Source: Gnetum montanum
Lineage: Eukaryota > Streptophyta > Gnetopsida > Gnetales > Gnetaceae
Assembly: GCA_015680685.1 (NCBI GenBank)
Contig: MNCI01009293.1
Span: forward strand, 221,026 to 285,025
DNA: 64,000 bases
Direction of reading: 5' to 3'
The notes beneath the pieces are model-generated. The model saw only the letters and a program-made list of their open reading frames with translations. It made no database searches and was not told where the DNA came from. A program made the translations under genes and the position numbers. Shown piece after piece: positions 11,791 through 24,118 of this stretch (its first letter is position 1; each line of letters begins with the position of its first letter).

Positions 11791-12350
11791 TTACGGAATC
11801 TATTGAGTAAGAAGATAGGTGAGAATGTCATCATACCATTTAGGCTCATTAAGAAATTGTTCAATTATAGCCCCAACAAAGAGGATTTCATCAGGAAACA
11901 TATTAGATAATGAGCCTTCTTCCTCTTTGTTGTTCCATTGTAACCGAGACAAGTGATCAACAACCATATTCTTAGTAACCTTTTGATCTACCATTGTAAT
12001 ATTGAATTTTTGTAAGATTGCTAACTACTATATGACATGGGGGGTTCACCGTTGGCTTGTTCATCAAGAAGTGGATGGCACTATGGCCTATGTGCATACA
12101 CACTTTGTATCTAAGCACATAGTGCCTGAACTTCTCTAGAGAAAACACCACTACCAGTAGTTCTTTTTTTGTAGTGGTGTAGTTCAATTGTGCACCCATA
12201 ATGCTTTGTCTAGCACAATGGATGTAATATGGATGTTTCTTGTTATCCATCTACATAAGAAAAACTCCCAGGGCATAATGTGTTGCATTCATCATAACAT
12301 GAAATGGTCTAGATTAGTCAGGTGCCTATAGAATTAGAGTTTCTACAAGT
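11791..12350 (-). pseudogene. Element M RNase H relic
   Basis: The minus-strand frame at 11,972-12,250 gives MDNKKHPYYIHCARQSI, then KELLVVVFSLEKFRHYVL and FLMNKPTVNPP. This is the Ty3/gypsy RNase H segment between RT and integrase. Downstream, VTKNMVVDHLSRLQW is the usual linker to integrase. Stops interrupt both ends. Confidence 0.83.
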
Positions 12351-13240
12351 TTCTCCTTCAATTTTTGGAATGCTTTTTCACATTCATTGGTCTAGACAGA
12401 TGGAGCATATTTTTTTGTTAGCTCAACCAATGATTTTTTGATCTTAGTGAAATTCTTTATGAATCACTGGTAGTAGCCAGTATGTCCAAGGAATGAATAA
12501 ACATTTGACAATTTCTAGTTGGTAGGTAATTCCTTGGATTATCCTTATTTTTTCAAGGTCTACATCAACTCCTACTTGTGAGATTCGATGCCCCAATACA
12601 ATGCCTTCCTAGATCATTAGATGAATCTTTTGCTAGTTGAGTTGTAGATTTGTTTCAACACATCATTTTAGTACTTGCTTAAGGTGGTCTAGGAATTACT
12701 CAAATGTAGCTCCATAGGTGGAAAAATCATGCATGAAGACTTTCATACCACTAACAATTTGATGTTAAAAAATTCTTAAGACTAGGTGTTGGAATGTAGT
12801 AGGGGCATTACACAGACCAAAAGGCATCTTGTAATATGCAAAAGTCCCCCAATGACTCATGAATGTTGTTTTGACCTAGTCCTCTAGTGCAATCTAGATT
12901 TGGTTATAGCCACTCTAATCATCCAAAAAATTTTAATAGATATGCCTAGATATTATGTCTAATATATAATTAATGAATGATAATAGAAAACTATCCTTGA
13001 ACATTTCCATATTTAGCAACCAAAAATCGATGCAGACTTGCCATGTGCCATCTTTCTTTTGTACAATCATGAGTGGACTAACCCACTCACTATCTGCAAT
13101 GGGATAAATGAAACTTGATTTGAGGAGTTGTTCAATTTTCTCTTTGATGATCTACTTCAGTTTGGCATTGAATCATCTTTGTGGTTGTCTCTTTGGCTTC
13201 ATGGCCAAATCAGTGTTGATGCAATGTTAGCATATCTTAG
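12351..13240 (-). pseudogene. Element M reverse transcriptase relic
   Basis: From about 13,180 the minus strand reads EKIEQLLKSSFIYPIADSEW, then VSPLMIVQKKDGTWQVCIDF. The catalytic box near 12,730 reads VFMHDFSTYG, with the first Asp of the FMDD box changed to His. PKRIR- and LGHTGYY-type thumb/connection segments follow with stops. The sequence is homologous to 18,200-18,980 of Q. Confidence 0.83.
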
Positions 13241-13674
13241 GATCAATCGCTATGAGTTTAGGATATGACCAGGCAAAGGCTGCTAATCATTTTTGACCAC
13301 TTTTAACAACATCTATTTTTATTTTGGATAAAGGCTTGCATTGATTATGACTGACTTCCCATTTTTTAAGAACACATATTCCATGCTAGTCAGTAGAGTT
13401 TTTAGTTCAAGGGGCTCTTACTTGAAAGTTTGCAAAATTTCCAACTCTCTCCAATAGGTATCATCATTTACATCATTAGAGAGTTGGTCATGAACTTGCT
13501 CTAGTTCATCTATGCCTACAACATATGCACATGTGAGGCTATTAGTTGATTCCATGAAAAGTGTGCTACTCTCAAAATCAGTGATTAACCATTGAGTGCC
13601 CTCCTATTTTGTGGTTGTAGCATACAGACATCTTTGAATTTCTGCTTCTAGTGCATAGTGCTTGCATGCAAAAA
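13241..13674 (-). pseudogene. Element M linker between protease and RT
   Basis: The minus strand contains a DELEQVHDQLSND segment and a MEYVFLKNGKSVIINA segment, aligning with P 35,349-35,800 and Q 17,760-18,180. This region is normally part of the pol polyprotein. Element Q is inserted at its 5' edge. The protease half of M resumes at 44,874 on the other side. Confidence 0.72.
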
Positions 13675-14589
13675 TGGATGTTCAGTTGTTGGTTGGCTAC
13701 ATCGACGAGGCCTCATTGATGTAGTCGACTACATCGATGAGGCCTTGTCAATGAGACCCCATCAACGGATCTTATCCTATGTCAACAAGGCCCTATCGAT
13801 GCAGTGTTTGTCCATCACCTATAAATACATGGCTACCAACCACATTTATGGCAATCTAGATTTTAGCAGTAGTGAAGCTCTTGCATTTTTTTCATTCAAA
13901 AGTTAGAATTTTTTTTCCTAAATGCCTGTAGTAGGAGTCATCAAGTGTATGGATCTTTATTCGATCATTGTTGTACCTAAGCACAACATTGTGTGTAGTA
14001 ATAAAAACAAGATTTCTAATAAAGCTTGCAGTAGTTTGAATAGATTATCTATTTTATTTATACATTTAATGTTTTGAATTAGTTATTAAATATTTCTCAG
14101 TTATTACGTTAATGAGACAATTAGGTGAGATAGATTACACACATAAGTACAATTGCTTCAAGTACAACATGTATTTGCTTCGTAATCCTAGCAGTGTTAT
14201 TGCTTGGTACACCTAGTAGCATAGTGCTTGGTCACCTAGTAATGGATACATGGGTTCAAGGCATGTGCGAAAAGTGGGAATGGACACTTATATTAGAATT
14301 AGTTAATTAACTAATTTAGATTAGTTAATTGAATTCCTTTTTATCTACATTTCAAGCACTAACTCTAAAACATAAAAATTGATAAATATTGAATGCCTTA
14401 GTTACACTTAACCATACCAACGAATGTCACAAGTGTAATTGGGAAGACAACGATTGACCTTAAGGCTAGATTCACTTCCTAAAGGGCTAGTGCACTGAAA
14501 ATGATGAAGTCCATAGAGTTCAATTAGATTATGCATAAATGCTTTATGATTTGTATGGTTGGGGTGTAGGGGTACCTCATTGCTCATCA
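13675..14589 (+). repeat. Element Q 5' LTR
   Basis: It ends CTCATCA and is homologous to 43,929-44,873 and 60,436-61,349. The U3 head repeats the word ATCGATGAGGCC or its variants (about 13,700-13,800). The TATA box is TATAAATA at 13,820. An AATAAA-type poly(A) signal lies near 14,000. The U5 end reads GGTGTAGGGGTACCTC. The start is slightly eroded (TGGATG in place of TGATG). The frame at 13,658 runs through the U3 and is not a gene. Confidence 0.86.
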
Positions 14590-14590
14590 T

Positions 14591-14608
14591 TAGCACCATT
14601 GCTAGGGA
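14591..14608 (+). promoter_or_regulatory. Primer-binding site of Q
   Basis: TAGCACCATTGCTAGGGA matches TGGCGCCGTTGCCGGGGA, the complement of the tRNA-Asp 3' end, at 13 of 18 positions. All five differences are C/T or G/A transitions. Confidence 0.75.
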
Positions 14609-14743
14609 CATTATTTATGGAACATGCACTATTTAGGTCTAAGTGGATACCACTAATATCATTGTATGAACCTAAGGTCAAATATCATTCCCACTATCAT
14701 AAAATCATAAAAGCACACTAATAATTTTATTTTTATTTGTAAA

Positions 14744-17170
14744 ATGTCTTCTACTTCTTGCAAACCTAAAGATACTAAACCACTAGTTCCATAAGAATGC
14801 AAGGTGGTATACACTCACCCAGATGAGTTTGTGCTAAATTTCACCTTCATCCTACATTAGGACGAACGGATGTGATGGCGTGATATGGAGGGCACTGTTG
14901 TCTTACCTCTTGATAGATCTATGTCTAGGATGCTATTTAAAATCCTTAAGAAGTTGGGCATAGAAAATATTTATGAGGAATACATTGTGGATGGATATGA
15001 CACTCGAAACTAATATCCCAGCAAACCACTACAAGTGAGATAGATGGCAAGAGAAGCTCCACGATGCTATGAAGGGAAAACATTACACTAACCCCTTGTT
15101 TCTACTAAATTAAGAGGACAATAAGGATCCTCCTTTGGAAGGTTCTCAACATGAAGATTCTCCATCCCTTGCTACTAATGGTAAGGATGTGAACCTAACC
15201 CTACGATCCACTATCCATAAATTGGATTCAGAAAGAAGTGATAGCCAAGGTAGGGACTTGGGTAAACATCACAACAATAAGGCATCTAAGGATGGTGATC
15301 ATAAAAAGTGTAAGAGTGATGGCAAATACCATGGTGGAGATGGTGGTCCACCTTCCTCTTCATCCTCTTCCTTTGATTCTCAATGTTCCTTTTCATTTGA
15401 TGGTTATCATGGAAGCTGCTGTCAAAAAAATCAGGTTGAAGGTGATCAATGAAATAACAATGACTGTGAAGACCATCAAAATCGAAGGGTGGGCCAGAAC
15501 CATCATTGGCATTATCAATGCAGCAATGATGATGAACCATTATTGGCAAATAAAAGTATGATCAGCATTGTAGAGGTAGTAAGAATCCCAACTAGGCATA
15601 TGAAGGAGAGTTAAATCAAGCATCTAGACATGAATAATATCCCAAGATTTAAAGAGGGATACAACTTTGATCTACAAACACATCTCCAAGATTTTCAAGA
15701 TGCCTATGCCTTATAGAATATAGAGAATGAGTGGCAAAAACTAAAGCTTTTTCCAAGGACAATCATTAAGAAAGCTAAAAGCTGGTACTAGCCCTTAGAG
15801 CCATAATTTATCCATAGATGGAGTACCATGTTATAACTATTTAATGACAAATACCATATGTACTCTAAAGTGTCTAATCTGAGAAGGCAAATCCAAGGCT
15901 AGAAAAAAGGAGCATATGAACCCTTAGATGTCATCATGGGCTAATAGTATTCACTCCTACACTGATGTCCTAGCCATGGTTACTCTCAGAGGAAACAACT
16001 TGGCCACATCATAGATGGGCTCAAAGCAGAAATAAGAAGAACCCTTATGGTGTATGCCCGAGGGAGATTGTCTAAACTGAGAGCTCATTATATCCAAAGG
16101 CTAATTTAATAGGTAGCAAAAGAAGAATATGATCTATGAAAAAGGAAAAGTGAAAAACAGTATAACAGGGACCCTTCCATTAGAAAATGAGAGGTTTAAT
16201 TTTGTGATGATGAGGAGTTACCACTTAATGAAGTAGTGAACAGAAAAATCTTGCCCATCCAAAAATCTATTTCTAAAATTTTAACCAAGGGTGATAAGTT
16301 ATGATACTCTTTGGATGAAAATTTTCAAACCTCTTTGAAGATTGATGAATAATTCAAAGAGGAAAATAGTGATCATAGTTATAGGAGGTGAAAAGAAGCT
16401 GAATGTGCCTACCAAAGAGGTAAGGGCAAAGCTGCTATAGTAGAGGAAGTTGTGGAGTCTAACTCTAATGATGAAACTAAATGTGATATATGCCAATATG
16501 AACATCCAAAGGGATTTTGCCTTATGATGTCACACTTAGAAGATCCTAGAGTGTATGCATTGAATCCTTACCTAGCACATAGGCAAGGTCCAAGATGATT
16601 ACCTTATCCTTAAGGCAGTCCAAGGCAGTTCCACCAGTAGTAATAAGCTTACTACCCAAGTGGGACTCCTTCACAACTATATGAATAGTACCAATAGTGG
16701 TACCAACCACACTCATGGAGAATGCCACTGCCAATGCAGTAGTACCCTTATAGGAAACCAAATCCATATGGGTACTATGTTTAGTAGCCTATCTCCCCTA
16801 GAAGTTTTGCAAGCCATGCATCATTCCAGCATCACTATTACCCTCTAGAGTACCATCAAACACATTCACCATCTACTTGAGAAAAAAACCCATATTTGTA
16901 TCATTATCATCCTCTACATCCTACATCTACACCTCCACCCTCAACCCAATTACCTCTTGCTCCATCTATGCAGGGTGAGATTCCTCCATGGTCGCAATAA
17001 CAAAATGCTACAAGGGTTGTACATCCATAACCAAATTTTCAACCAAGTGGTCTAGATAATCAATGAAGGAAATGATCCTTCTTTCAGCCTAGCAGTCCTC
17101 TCTAGCCCTTACAACCTACTCCAGCTAATCGTCTTGCATCTCCATCACTATCATCTTCTACATCAAATAC
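14744..17170 (+). pseudogene. Element Q gag, broken
   Basis: The start ATG at 14,744 (MSSTSC) is equivalent to the starts in R, P and S. In order: HPDEFVLNFTFI near 14,817; RDMEGTVVLPLD; a low-complexity linker rich in Ser, His, Asp and Lys with six Ser in a row (15,135-15,452); NNIPRFKEGYN near 15,640; a central gag domain with SWY, LFNDKYHMYS and HGYSQ (15,720-16,100); a zinc-knuckle-like CDICQYEHPKGFC at about 16,480; then a Pro/Gln/Tyr-rich tail. Stops are frequent and mostly TAG/TAA/TGA where relatives have Gln, Trp or Arg. Gag would form the particle and package the RNA. Confidence 0.82.
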
Positions 17171-17199
17171 CTTCAAGTGCCCTTTAAACCATGTGTTGC

Positions 17200-17650
17200 C
17201 TAGGATTTGCACTGTAATGCTAACTCATGTTGTTTTTGACTAGATCAAGGTTGGCAGTCTTCCTACAAAAATATTTGACCTAGGTAGTCCACTCATCTAT
17301 CTACAGATTTCTAGAAAAGAGCCATGCAAGGCTCTTCTTGATACTCATTTTAGAGTTAACCTCATCTTCCATGATATGTGCAAGGCCTGGAACCTACCAC
17401 CTCTTAAGAAGAGCAACATTTATCTAGACTTAGCATATTATTCGATTACTATTCCTTTGGGATTATTAGAGGACATTGTGACCATGGTTTGTGGGTGGTC
17501 CTATCTTGCTAATTTTCTAGTAATCAAGGTGTGCAACTGCAAAAGTAACTTTCCCATCATCATGGGAAGGGCTTGGTAGCATGGTTGACACATGAATGGG
17601 TATAAGAAACCTATCTTTTGAAATATCTAAGGAAATGAGCTAGGAAAAAT
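17200..17650 (+). pseudogene. Element Q aspartic protease relic
   Basis: Contains IYLQISRKEPCKALLDTHFR and VNLIFHDM, the active-site region where retroviral-type proteases have D-T/S-G; here the Gly is His. The open frame 17,376-17,579 gives WNLPPLKKSNIY, PLGLLEDI, CGWSYLANFLVIKV and FPIIMGRAW, the conserved C-terminal half, ended by a TAG where P has Leu. The protease would cut the polyprotein. Confidence 0.8.
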
Positions 17651-18199
17651 TGACAAGAAGTGTATTCCATGCATTGCATACAGTGATAATGCATGCAATG
17701 GCATGCAAACGATTTTGTCCATCAAGAGCATATATATTAAGAAATGCAATTAGTGTGCATAAGAAATTAACATTCAAAGGTGTCTATACATAGCAGCCAC
17801 AAAGTAGGAGGGCACCAAGTGGCTAATAGCTAGTTCTGATAGCAACACAATATTCATGGAGCCAACTAAGAGCCTAACATATGCATATGTTGAAGGCATA
17901 GACAAAATTGAACAAGTTCATTTCCAACTCTCTAATGAATATGATAATACCTATTGGGGAGAGTTGGAAATCCCTAATCACTTCATGTAGGAGCCCTTAG
18001 AACTAAATAATTTACTAGTCAGTATGGAGTATGCATTTTAAAGAATGGTAAATTAGTCATCATTAATGCCAAAATTACTCCTAAACAAAAAGAAAATTTA
18101 TTAAAGGTGGTGAATAAATGGTCAATAGCCTTTGCTTGGTCATATCCAAAGCTAACATGAATCGATCCAAGGATATGCTAGCATTGCATCTACACCAAC
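17651..18199 (+). pseudogene. Element Q protease-RT linker
   Basis: Aligns with the linker of P (35,349-35,800), including IEQVHFQLSNEYD and a SMEYAF segment. Frames are broken. Confidence 0.6.
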
Positions 18200-18980
18200 C
18201 TAGCCATGAAACCTAGAAGGAAATTGTAGAGGCAGCTAAATTCCAATATGAACCAAATCATTAAGAAGGAAATAGAGAAATTTCTCAAGGTGGGGTTCAT
18301 CTATCCAATCGTGGATAGTGAGTGGGTTAGTCCACTCGTAATAGTACCAAAGAAGGGTGGCAAATGGTGGGTCTGCATCAACTTTAGGTTGTTAAATATA
18401 GCAACATTTAAGGATCACTTTCCTTTGCCATTTGTGGATTAAGTATTAGAAACCATATCTCGACATTGCTATTATAGCTTTTTGGATGGTTATAGTGGCT
18501 ATAAACAAATCCAAATTGCACCCAAAGATTAGGCTAAGATAACATTCACAAGTCCCTAGGGGACTTTTGCATATTGTAAAATGTCATTTGGCCTATGCAA
18601 TGCCCTTGCAAAATTTCAATTCTTGGTTCTTAGTATCTTTCAACAACAAACTATTAGTGGTGTTGAAATCTTCATGGATGACTTCTCCACCTATGGAGCT
18701 ATCTTTAAGCAAGCTTTGGATCGACTTGAGCAAGTATTAAAGAGATGTGTAGAGACAAACCTAGGACTCAATTAGCAAAAGACCCATCTCATGGTCTAAG
18801 AAGGCATTATGCTAGGGCATTGAATTTCATAGAAAGGGATTGAGGTAGACCCAAAAAGGATAAGGGTCATCCAATAAATAACACGTCAACTAGAGACTGT
18901 TAAAGATGTCTGGTCATTCCTTGGACACACTGGTTATTACTAGCAAGTCATTGAGAATTTCTCTAAGATTAAAAAGCTAT
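18200..18980 (+). pseudogene. Element Q reverse transcriptase relic
   Basis: The open piece 18,248-18,442 reads IIKKEIEKFLKVGFIYPI, SEWVSPLVIVPKKGGKWW and FKDHFPLPFVD. Next come YYSFLDGYSGY, MSFGLCNALAKFQ and the catalytic EIFMDDFSTYG (18,665-18,700), in which both Asp residues are kept. LGHTGYY marks the end. Stops at about 18,440, 18,530 and 18,558 fall at Gln or Trp positions. The protein would copy the element RNA into DNA. Although the catalytic box is intact, the gene cannot give a full protein. Confidence 0.88.
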
Positions 18981-19440
18981 TAGTAGAACTTACAAAGAAA
19001 GATACACCTTTCATTTGGACCACATTTCAAAAATTAAAAGAGAAACTCATAGAAACACCAATTGTACGAGCACTAGATTGGGCCAAACCATTTCATATCA
19101 TAACAAATGCATCTAACTATGGTTTGGGAGGAGTGCTCATGCAAATGGATGATAAGAAACATCCATATTATATCCATTATGCAAGTTGAAGCATTTTGGG
19201 AGCATAGTTAAATTGCACCACCATGGAGAAAGAATTAATGGTAGTGGTGTATGTGCTAGAAAAGTTTAGGTACTACATGCTGGGTTACAAAGTATTCATA
19301 CATATGGACCATAGTGTAATTTTCTTCCTCATGAATAAGACAACAATGAGCCCTTGTATCATATGGTGGCTTGTGATCTTGCAGAAATTTGATCTCACTA
19401 TGGTAGATCAAAAAAAGAACTGAGAATGTGATTGTTGATC
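18981..19440 (+). pseudogene. Element Q RNase H relic
   Basis: Reads PFIWTTFQKLKEKL, then NASNYGLGGVLMQ (the first catalytic Asp of the usual DAS is Asn), then HPYYIHYAS, MEKELMVVVYVLEKFRYY and HMDHSVIFFLMNK at 19,223-19,423. This is the typical Ty3/gypsy RNase H order after RT. Confidence 0.85.
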
Positions 19441-20670
19441 ACCTTTCTTGCCTAAGATGGAATAACAAAGAGGAGGTGAGCCCACTCTCTGATTAGTTTC
19501 CAGATGAAATCCTCTTTACTAAAGTAATAAATGAACAAATTCCTAAAAAAGAAATATGGTATAATGGTATCCTCACATATCTTCTCACTCAAGAGATGCC
19601 ACAAGACTTGGATTTTAGGAAGAAGCAACAAGTTCTTCATCGGGCCAAATACCTCATGGAAATCAACAAACACCTTTACAAGGTGTGTATCCATGGCCTA
19701 ATTTGTTGGTGTGTCCCTGATAAAGATAAACTGCGTGTTCTCGAGGATGCTAATGAAGGGCCTTGTAGAGACCACTATGCAAGGAGATGCATGACCATAA
19801 AAATCCTGATGGTAGGATACTATTGGCCTACAATCTTTAGGGATGTCCACTAGTTCGTCAAGTCTTGTGAACATTGTCAATGTGACAAGGGGATGACTAC
19901 TCACATGGAAGGTCCTCAATAGTGGATTCAACCATTAGAACCTTTCAACATATGGGGCATTGACTTCATGGGTCCCATCACACCCATGTCTAATATGAAA
20001 GCATATATTATAATACTAGTTGACTACTGTAGAAAATGGGTAGAAGCAGTAGCCGTTACTGATTGTACATCATCCACTACTATCAAATTTATACAACAAA
20101 ATATCATGAATAATTTTGGTGTGCCACATTCACTAGTTTCTGATAATGGAACTCATTTCACAGGTGCCACATTTAGAAAATTAATGCAACACTTGGGGAT
20201 AGAACATAAATTAACAATACCTTACCACCTCAAAGCCAACAGTCAATTGGAGGTAACCAACAAAGAGATTACAAAAATACTAATGTAGACAATTAGCAAA
20301 TATAGGAAGGACTAGAGTACAAAACTTAATGATGCTCTTTGAGCTTATCGCTCAACTTGGAAACTTCCTATTGGATATTCTCCCTACAAGTTAGTGTATA
20401 AGAAAATTTCAACACTCATAATTCAATCCAAGCTCCATACACTCTTGACAACTTGTGATTTAAACCTTCACCTAATTCTAGCACAGAAGGAAAGGTTAAT
20501 CAATTTGAATGTGCTAGGTGAAAAATTGATTAGTGGCCCTATCTTTGAATGAGGTAAACAAGGCATTCAGCAAGCAATGTCATGACCTTATAATTAGGAA
20601 AGTAAAACTTCAACTAGGAGATAAGGTTCTTTAATAGAACCGCACACATGTACCCCAAAAGATAAAATTT
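19441..20670 (+). pseudogene. Element Q integrase relic
   Basis: The N-terminal zinc region at 19,596-19,890 has HYARRCMTIKILMVGYYWPT then CEHCQ. The core at 19,945-20,290 has WGIDFMGPITPMS, DYCRKWVEA, SLVSDNGTHF and NSQLEVTNKEI, so D, D and E of the catalytic triad all remain. The C-terminal part (20,300-20,670) has KLPIGYSPYKLVY then a damaged end. No chromodomain follows. Stops at 19,851, 19,919, 20,285 and 20,312 break the frame. Confidence 0.88.
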
Positions 20671-20924
20671 CAAACATTGTGAAAGGCACCTTATACAATT
20701 GTTCAAATCTTTCTCTTTGGGTCCATGTTGATCTACAAACCTAATAGCTCAAATAAAAAATAGTTGGTCAACATCCAACAAGTCAAACCTTTCCTAGAAC
20801 CAAGATAGGTGAATGTAAATACCACCTTAATAGATGGACAACCATGTTATATTTTTCACATCTCCTCCTTCCAACTTAATCATGGAAGAGATGGGCATCC
20901 ATGCTAACCATTACCATGGCCTCT

Positions 20925-21075
20925 TAGTTTTTCTACCTTTTTGTTTTTCACATTTTTGATTTTACAAATTTTTGATTTTAAAATTTTTCTAATTTTGCAT
21001 CTTTAGTACCTTTAAAATTTCTTGATTATTTTACACTTTCTTATATATTTTACTTTATTTTATTCTATTTTATTT
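20925..21075 (+). repeat. T-rich microrepeat block of Q
   Basis: Repeated TTTTTGTTTTTCACA and TTTTGATTTTACA-like units, then TTTTATTC-type runs. It is equivalent to the blocks in M, P, R and U at the same place after integrase. Confidence 0.6.
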
Positions 21076-22465
21076 TATTCAAGTATGATATTTTCTCATT
21101 TTTGCTAATAAATTTGCTTTATTATCATAGGACATAATGTTGTTGTTGTTGTTTACTAATGATGGTTTGTGCTTAATGTGTGATTGTTAATGTTTGGTTT
21201 CTATTTTTGAATTCTAATGTTTGATGACTTTTTCATGGTTCATTTTTCATTGAATAAGTAGTAAGTCCATGTTATCCACCCATCTAATGAACTCTATGGT
21301 TTTCCTTATTCTAGGAATTTGAAGTCCCTTCCATTAAAAGAAACTTTTAATCGATCGGTAACCTTGGTAGTTTCGGAATTAGGAAGGATCCAAAGGTTTA
21401 TAAAGGATGTGACTTCAAGGGGACTTAATAATCTTTATACTCTTCTTCTTACTTGAGTGTTTGATATTTTTCATGGACTTCTTACCATTCCATACCACCC
21501 AATGATAGGAAGATAAATAACATTGTTGCATGATGTGGTTCCCATCATTTTAAAAAAAATGATGGGAATTCAAAGCACACCCCTTCAACATGAATAAGTC
21601 CTTGCATGGTGTGGTTCCCATTTCAAAAAAGAATAATGAAAATTCAAAGCACACCCGTTGGACAAATAAATGGACTATAAGCACTAGTTATGGGACTTGA
21701 AAGACATGCTCCTATGCCTAAAGGTCCACCCTAACTAAGGCTCTCTCTCTTTCACTTCCTACTTCTCTCTCTTCTCTTTGTGGAATGGTGGCTATCTTGT
21801 GGGGGAACTCTTGTATCTTGAGTGGGAGGATCGGTCTTAGAGTGATGATGCAAAGTTATTGAAAGTAGATGGTTTTGATCTGGACTAAGGATGGATCTTC
21901 TTAGGTCATTTTAAAAACAAATCCCATAAGGGACTTCTTATGACCTCGCTTTGGAACTTCATTCCACCTTCTCTATCATCCATCTATGCTACCATAACTC
22001 ACCTCACTACCAGGTTCTATGTTATGCTCCATGTTTTGGTTTGACGTATTGGGATTCTTAAATGGATTCTTTCAAGTTGGTCCTTAACTTGTCATGATCA
22101 TTAAATTGAATATGGGGTCCATGGACTCCTTAGTTGAGGTTATGCAAGGGCACCATTTGAATGAGCCTACTATGGAGAGGACCCACATGCATAGCTTTTG
22201 GCTTGATTTGTTAAGTTTCCTTACCTTTAACATTGCTTCAATACTATCTTTCACATTTTCCATTACATAAATAGCTCAGTACTACTTAATCTTTCATTGC
22301 ATTCATCCATTAAATCAAATTTTTTTTCATTTTTTTAAATTTATGAACTTCAAAGTGCTCTTCTCATGATTTCATACTATTCTTGGTCTTCTAAGCTTTC
22401 ATTTGAACCCAATTTGATCAAAAAATTCCTTGTATTTTGAAAGTTTGACCAAAGTCAACACTAGT
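21076..22465 (+). other. Element Q noncoding 3' region
   Basis: Aligns in blocks with M, P and R. It contains an acceptor-like TTTTTCATTGAATAAG at 21,243-21,258. Twice it has a short tract with GATGTGGTTCCCAT or its variant followed by CAAAGCACACCC (about 21,530-21,655). No sustained coding frame is shared with the other elements. Confidence 0.55.
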
Positions 22466-22469
22466 CAAC

Positions 22470-22560
22470 AATGGTCAATAACTACATCAATGAGGCCTCG
22501 TCAACATAGCCAATCATGTCAATGAGGCCTCATCAATGTAGTGCAAAAATACTATATATA
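22470..22560 (+). promoter_or_regulatory. Internal U3-like promoter of Q
   Basis: Contains TCAATGAGGCCTCGTCAA and a second TCAATGAGGCCTCATCAATG, the same word that makes up the U3 head of Q's own LTRs. ACTATATATACC follows as a TATA-like box. It lies upstream of the 3' ORF, as does a comparable block in element U. The layout suggests a second promoter for the 3' ORF; this is inference. Confidence 0.45.
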
Positions 22561-22995
22561 CCACTGCACAATTAGGAATTTTTTGCAATTTGCACATAAC
22601 ACACAGGGACATTTTACAATTTTTTAGAGCCCAAAACCTTCTAAAGCTCATAACTTCCTAACCATTTGCTAAATCACTCCATTTTTTATGCTATTCTTAC
22701 CAAGGGTAAGATCTTTATCATGGGGGACACAAACCTTAAAGTTTTTGATGAAAAATCGATGGAATTTTTTGGAAATTTTCCTAACTCCCCCAAAGGGATA
22801 ATAACCTTAACCATGTATAAGCATCAACTTTCTACAAGTTAACCCTTCCAACAACCTCTGAGATGAATTACTCATAATAACACATAAAATAAATAATAAT
22901 TGGATTAATTAAATTAGCCATAATCACAACTTAGCCAAGTGTAACTATCCTCAAGAGTTAAGGTATCTCAATTGTTTTAAGGTTACACAATGATT
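22561..22995 (+). other. Element Q spacer before the 3' ORF
   Basis: No frame of its own. There is a TGGGGGA tract near 22,720 and a CCTCAAGAGTTAAGG stretch near 22,950. It may be leader or intron of the putative 3' ORF transcript. Confidence 0.35.
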
Positions 22996-23024
22996 GCTAA
23001 TCCATGGTCTTATTATGATTACAG
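22996..23024 (+). other. Conserved splice-acceptor-like site of Q
   Basis: GCTAATCC then GTCTTATTATGATTACAG, followed by TGGCATCC. It aligns with the sites in P, M and R and lies just before the 3' ORF. Confidence 0.45.
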
Positions 23025-23279
23025 TGGCATCCAAACAAAAATGTTCACAAGAAGGAGAACCCTCACAACCATGGGAGAAGCAACCTAGAGTTAGAAGGGG
23101 CTAGCAATAACAAGGCCAAGAACTACTATAGGTAGCTTGCAACAAGACCTCTTTGAGAGAAGCTCAAAGTGGAATCTATTCTACAAATTCTAGAGGAAGA
23201 AGTGCCTACAAAACAATCCCAATGAGGAGAAGCAACTAGACCCATGCCAAGGCTTGAGGTCACTCTAACTCAAACTTGC
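23025..23279 (+). pseudogene. Element Q 3' ORF, first part
   Basis: This Gln/Glu/Arg-rich broken frame follows the acceptor-like site. Its end leads straight into 41,078 after removal of element P: the next residues there are LDIIKSWEIQ and INFRSFLEKAP, which match element U. Function is unknown. Confidence 0.55.
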
Positions 23280-24117
23280 TAATGAATCACCATTTTTTGT
23301 CAGCCCTGATGTTGCATGGCTGCGATGTTGCGTATGCAACGTTGGGGCTTGGATTTGACATCAAATGTTCAACTTTGAGGTATATACCCCAGGTCTATAA
23401 ATACTATGCCTAGACTCTAGTTTTCATGATCATAGTTTAGATTTTCTAAGTTAGAGTAGTGAAGCACTTACAGTTTATTTCCCTCAAAGTTAGAATATTT
23501 TCTATGTGCCAACAGAAGGAGTCCAAAGTGTGTATAGTTCTTTGTTCAAGCACTGATCTACTTGAGTGCAATGGTGTGATGGGAATAAAACAAACTCTTT
23601 TGAAAATCCTTACAACATTGAGAATAGCTTGATATTTTCCTTATTTCATTTTAATTTCTTATTCTTTACTTTAATGCATTTTATTAAGCAATTTATTTTC
23701 TACAATTAATGAACACAAGCACAACCACTTCAAGCATTCATATGGTACTTGGTAACCCAACAACACTTAGCGTTTAGTAGCCCAGTAGTGTTATATGTGT
23801 TCAAGACAGTGGGACAGTTACTTGTGTTAGGCTAGATAGACAATAAAGTTTTCAATCTACTCTAACCTTATTCTTATTGTAGGTGATTACATCTTTAAAA
23901 TATAAAATGACAAAAATTCATATACCTCAATTACACTTAAACCATACCCTTGAGCCTCATAAGTGTATTTGGGAAGACAATGAATGTTCTCATCACATTT
24001 CACTTCCTAAAGGAACTAGTGTATGAGATAACTATAGGTCGATGGAATTCAACTAGATCACATGTAATGCCTTAGTGATTCATATGTTTGGATGTAGGGG
24101 TACCTCACTGCTCATCA
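23280..24117 (+). repeat. Element P 5' LTR
   Basis: Starts TAATGAATCACC (3' copy TGATGAATCACC) and ends CTCATCA. The U3 head carries GATGTTGCATGG and GCGATGTTGCGTATGCAACG, partly palindromic. The TATA box is TATAAATA near 23,396. U5 has the same GATGTAGGGGTACCTC as the other families. Confidence 0.87.
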
Positions 24118-24118
24118 T

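Noticed and set aside
13658-13906. 82-residue frame with repeated ID(V/E)A-like words
   Set aside because: It runs through the repeated U3 words of the Q LTR, so it is an effect of the DNA repeat.
15238-15561. 107-residue frame with Met/Ile runs, and the minus-strand frame over it
   Set aside because: Alternative frames of the Q gag linker. The Ser/His/Asp frame starting at 15,135 is the real one.
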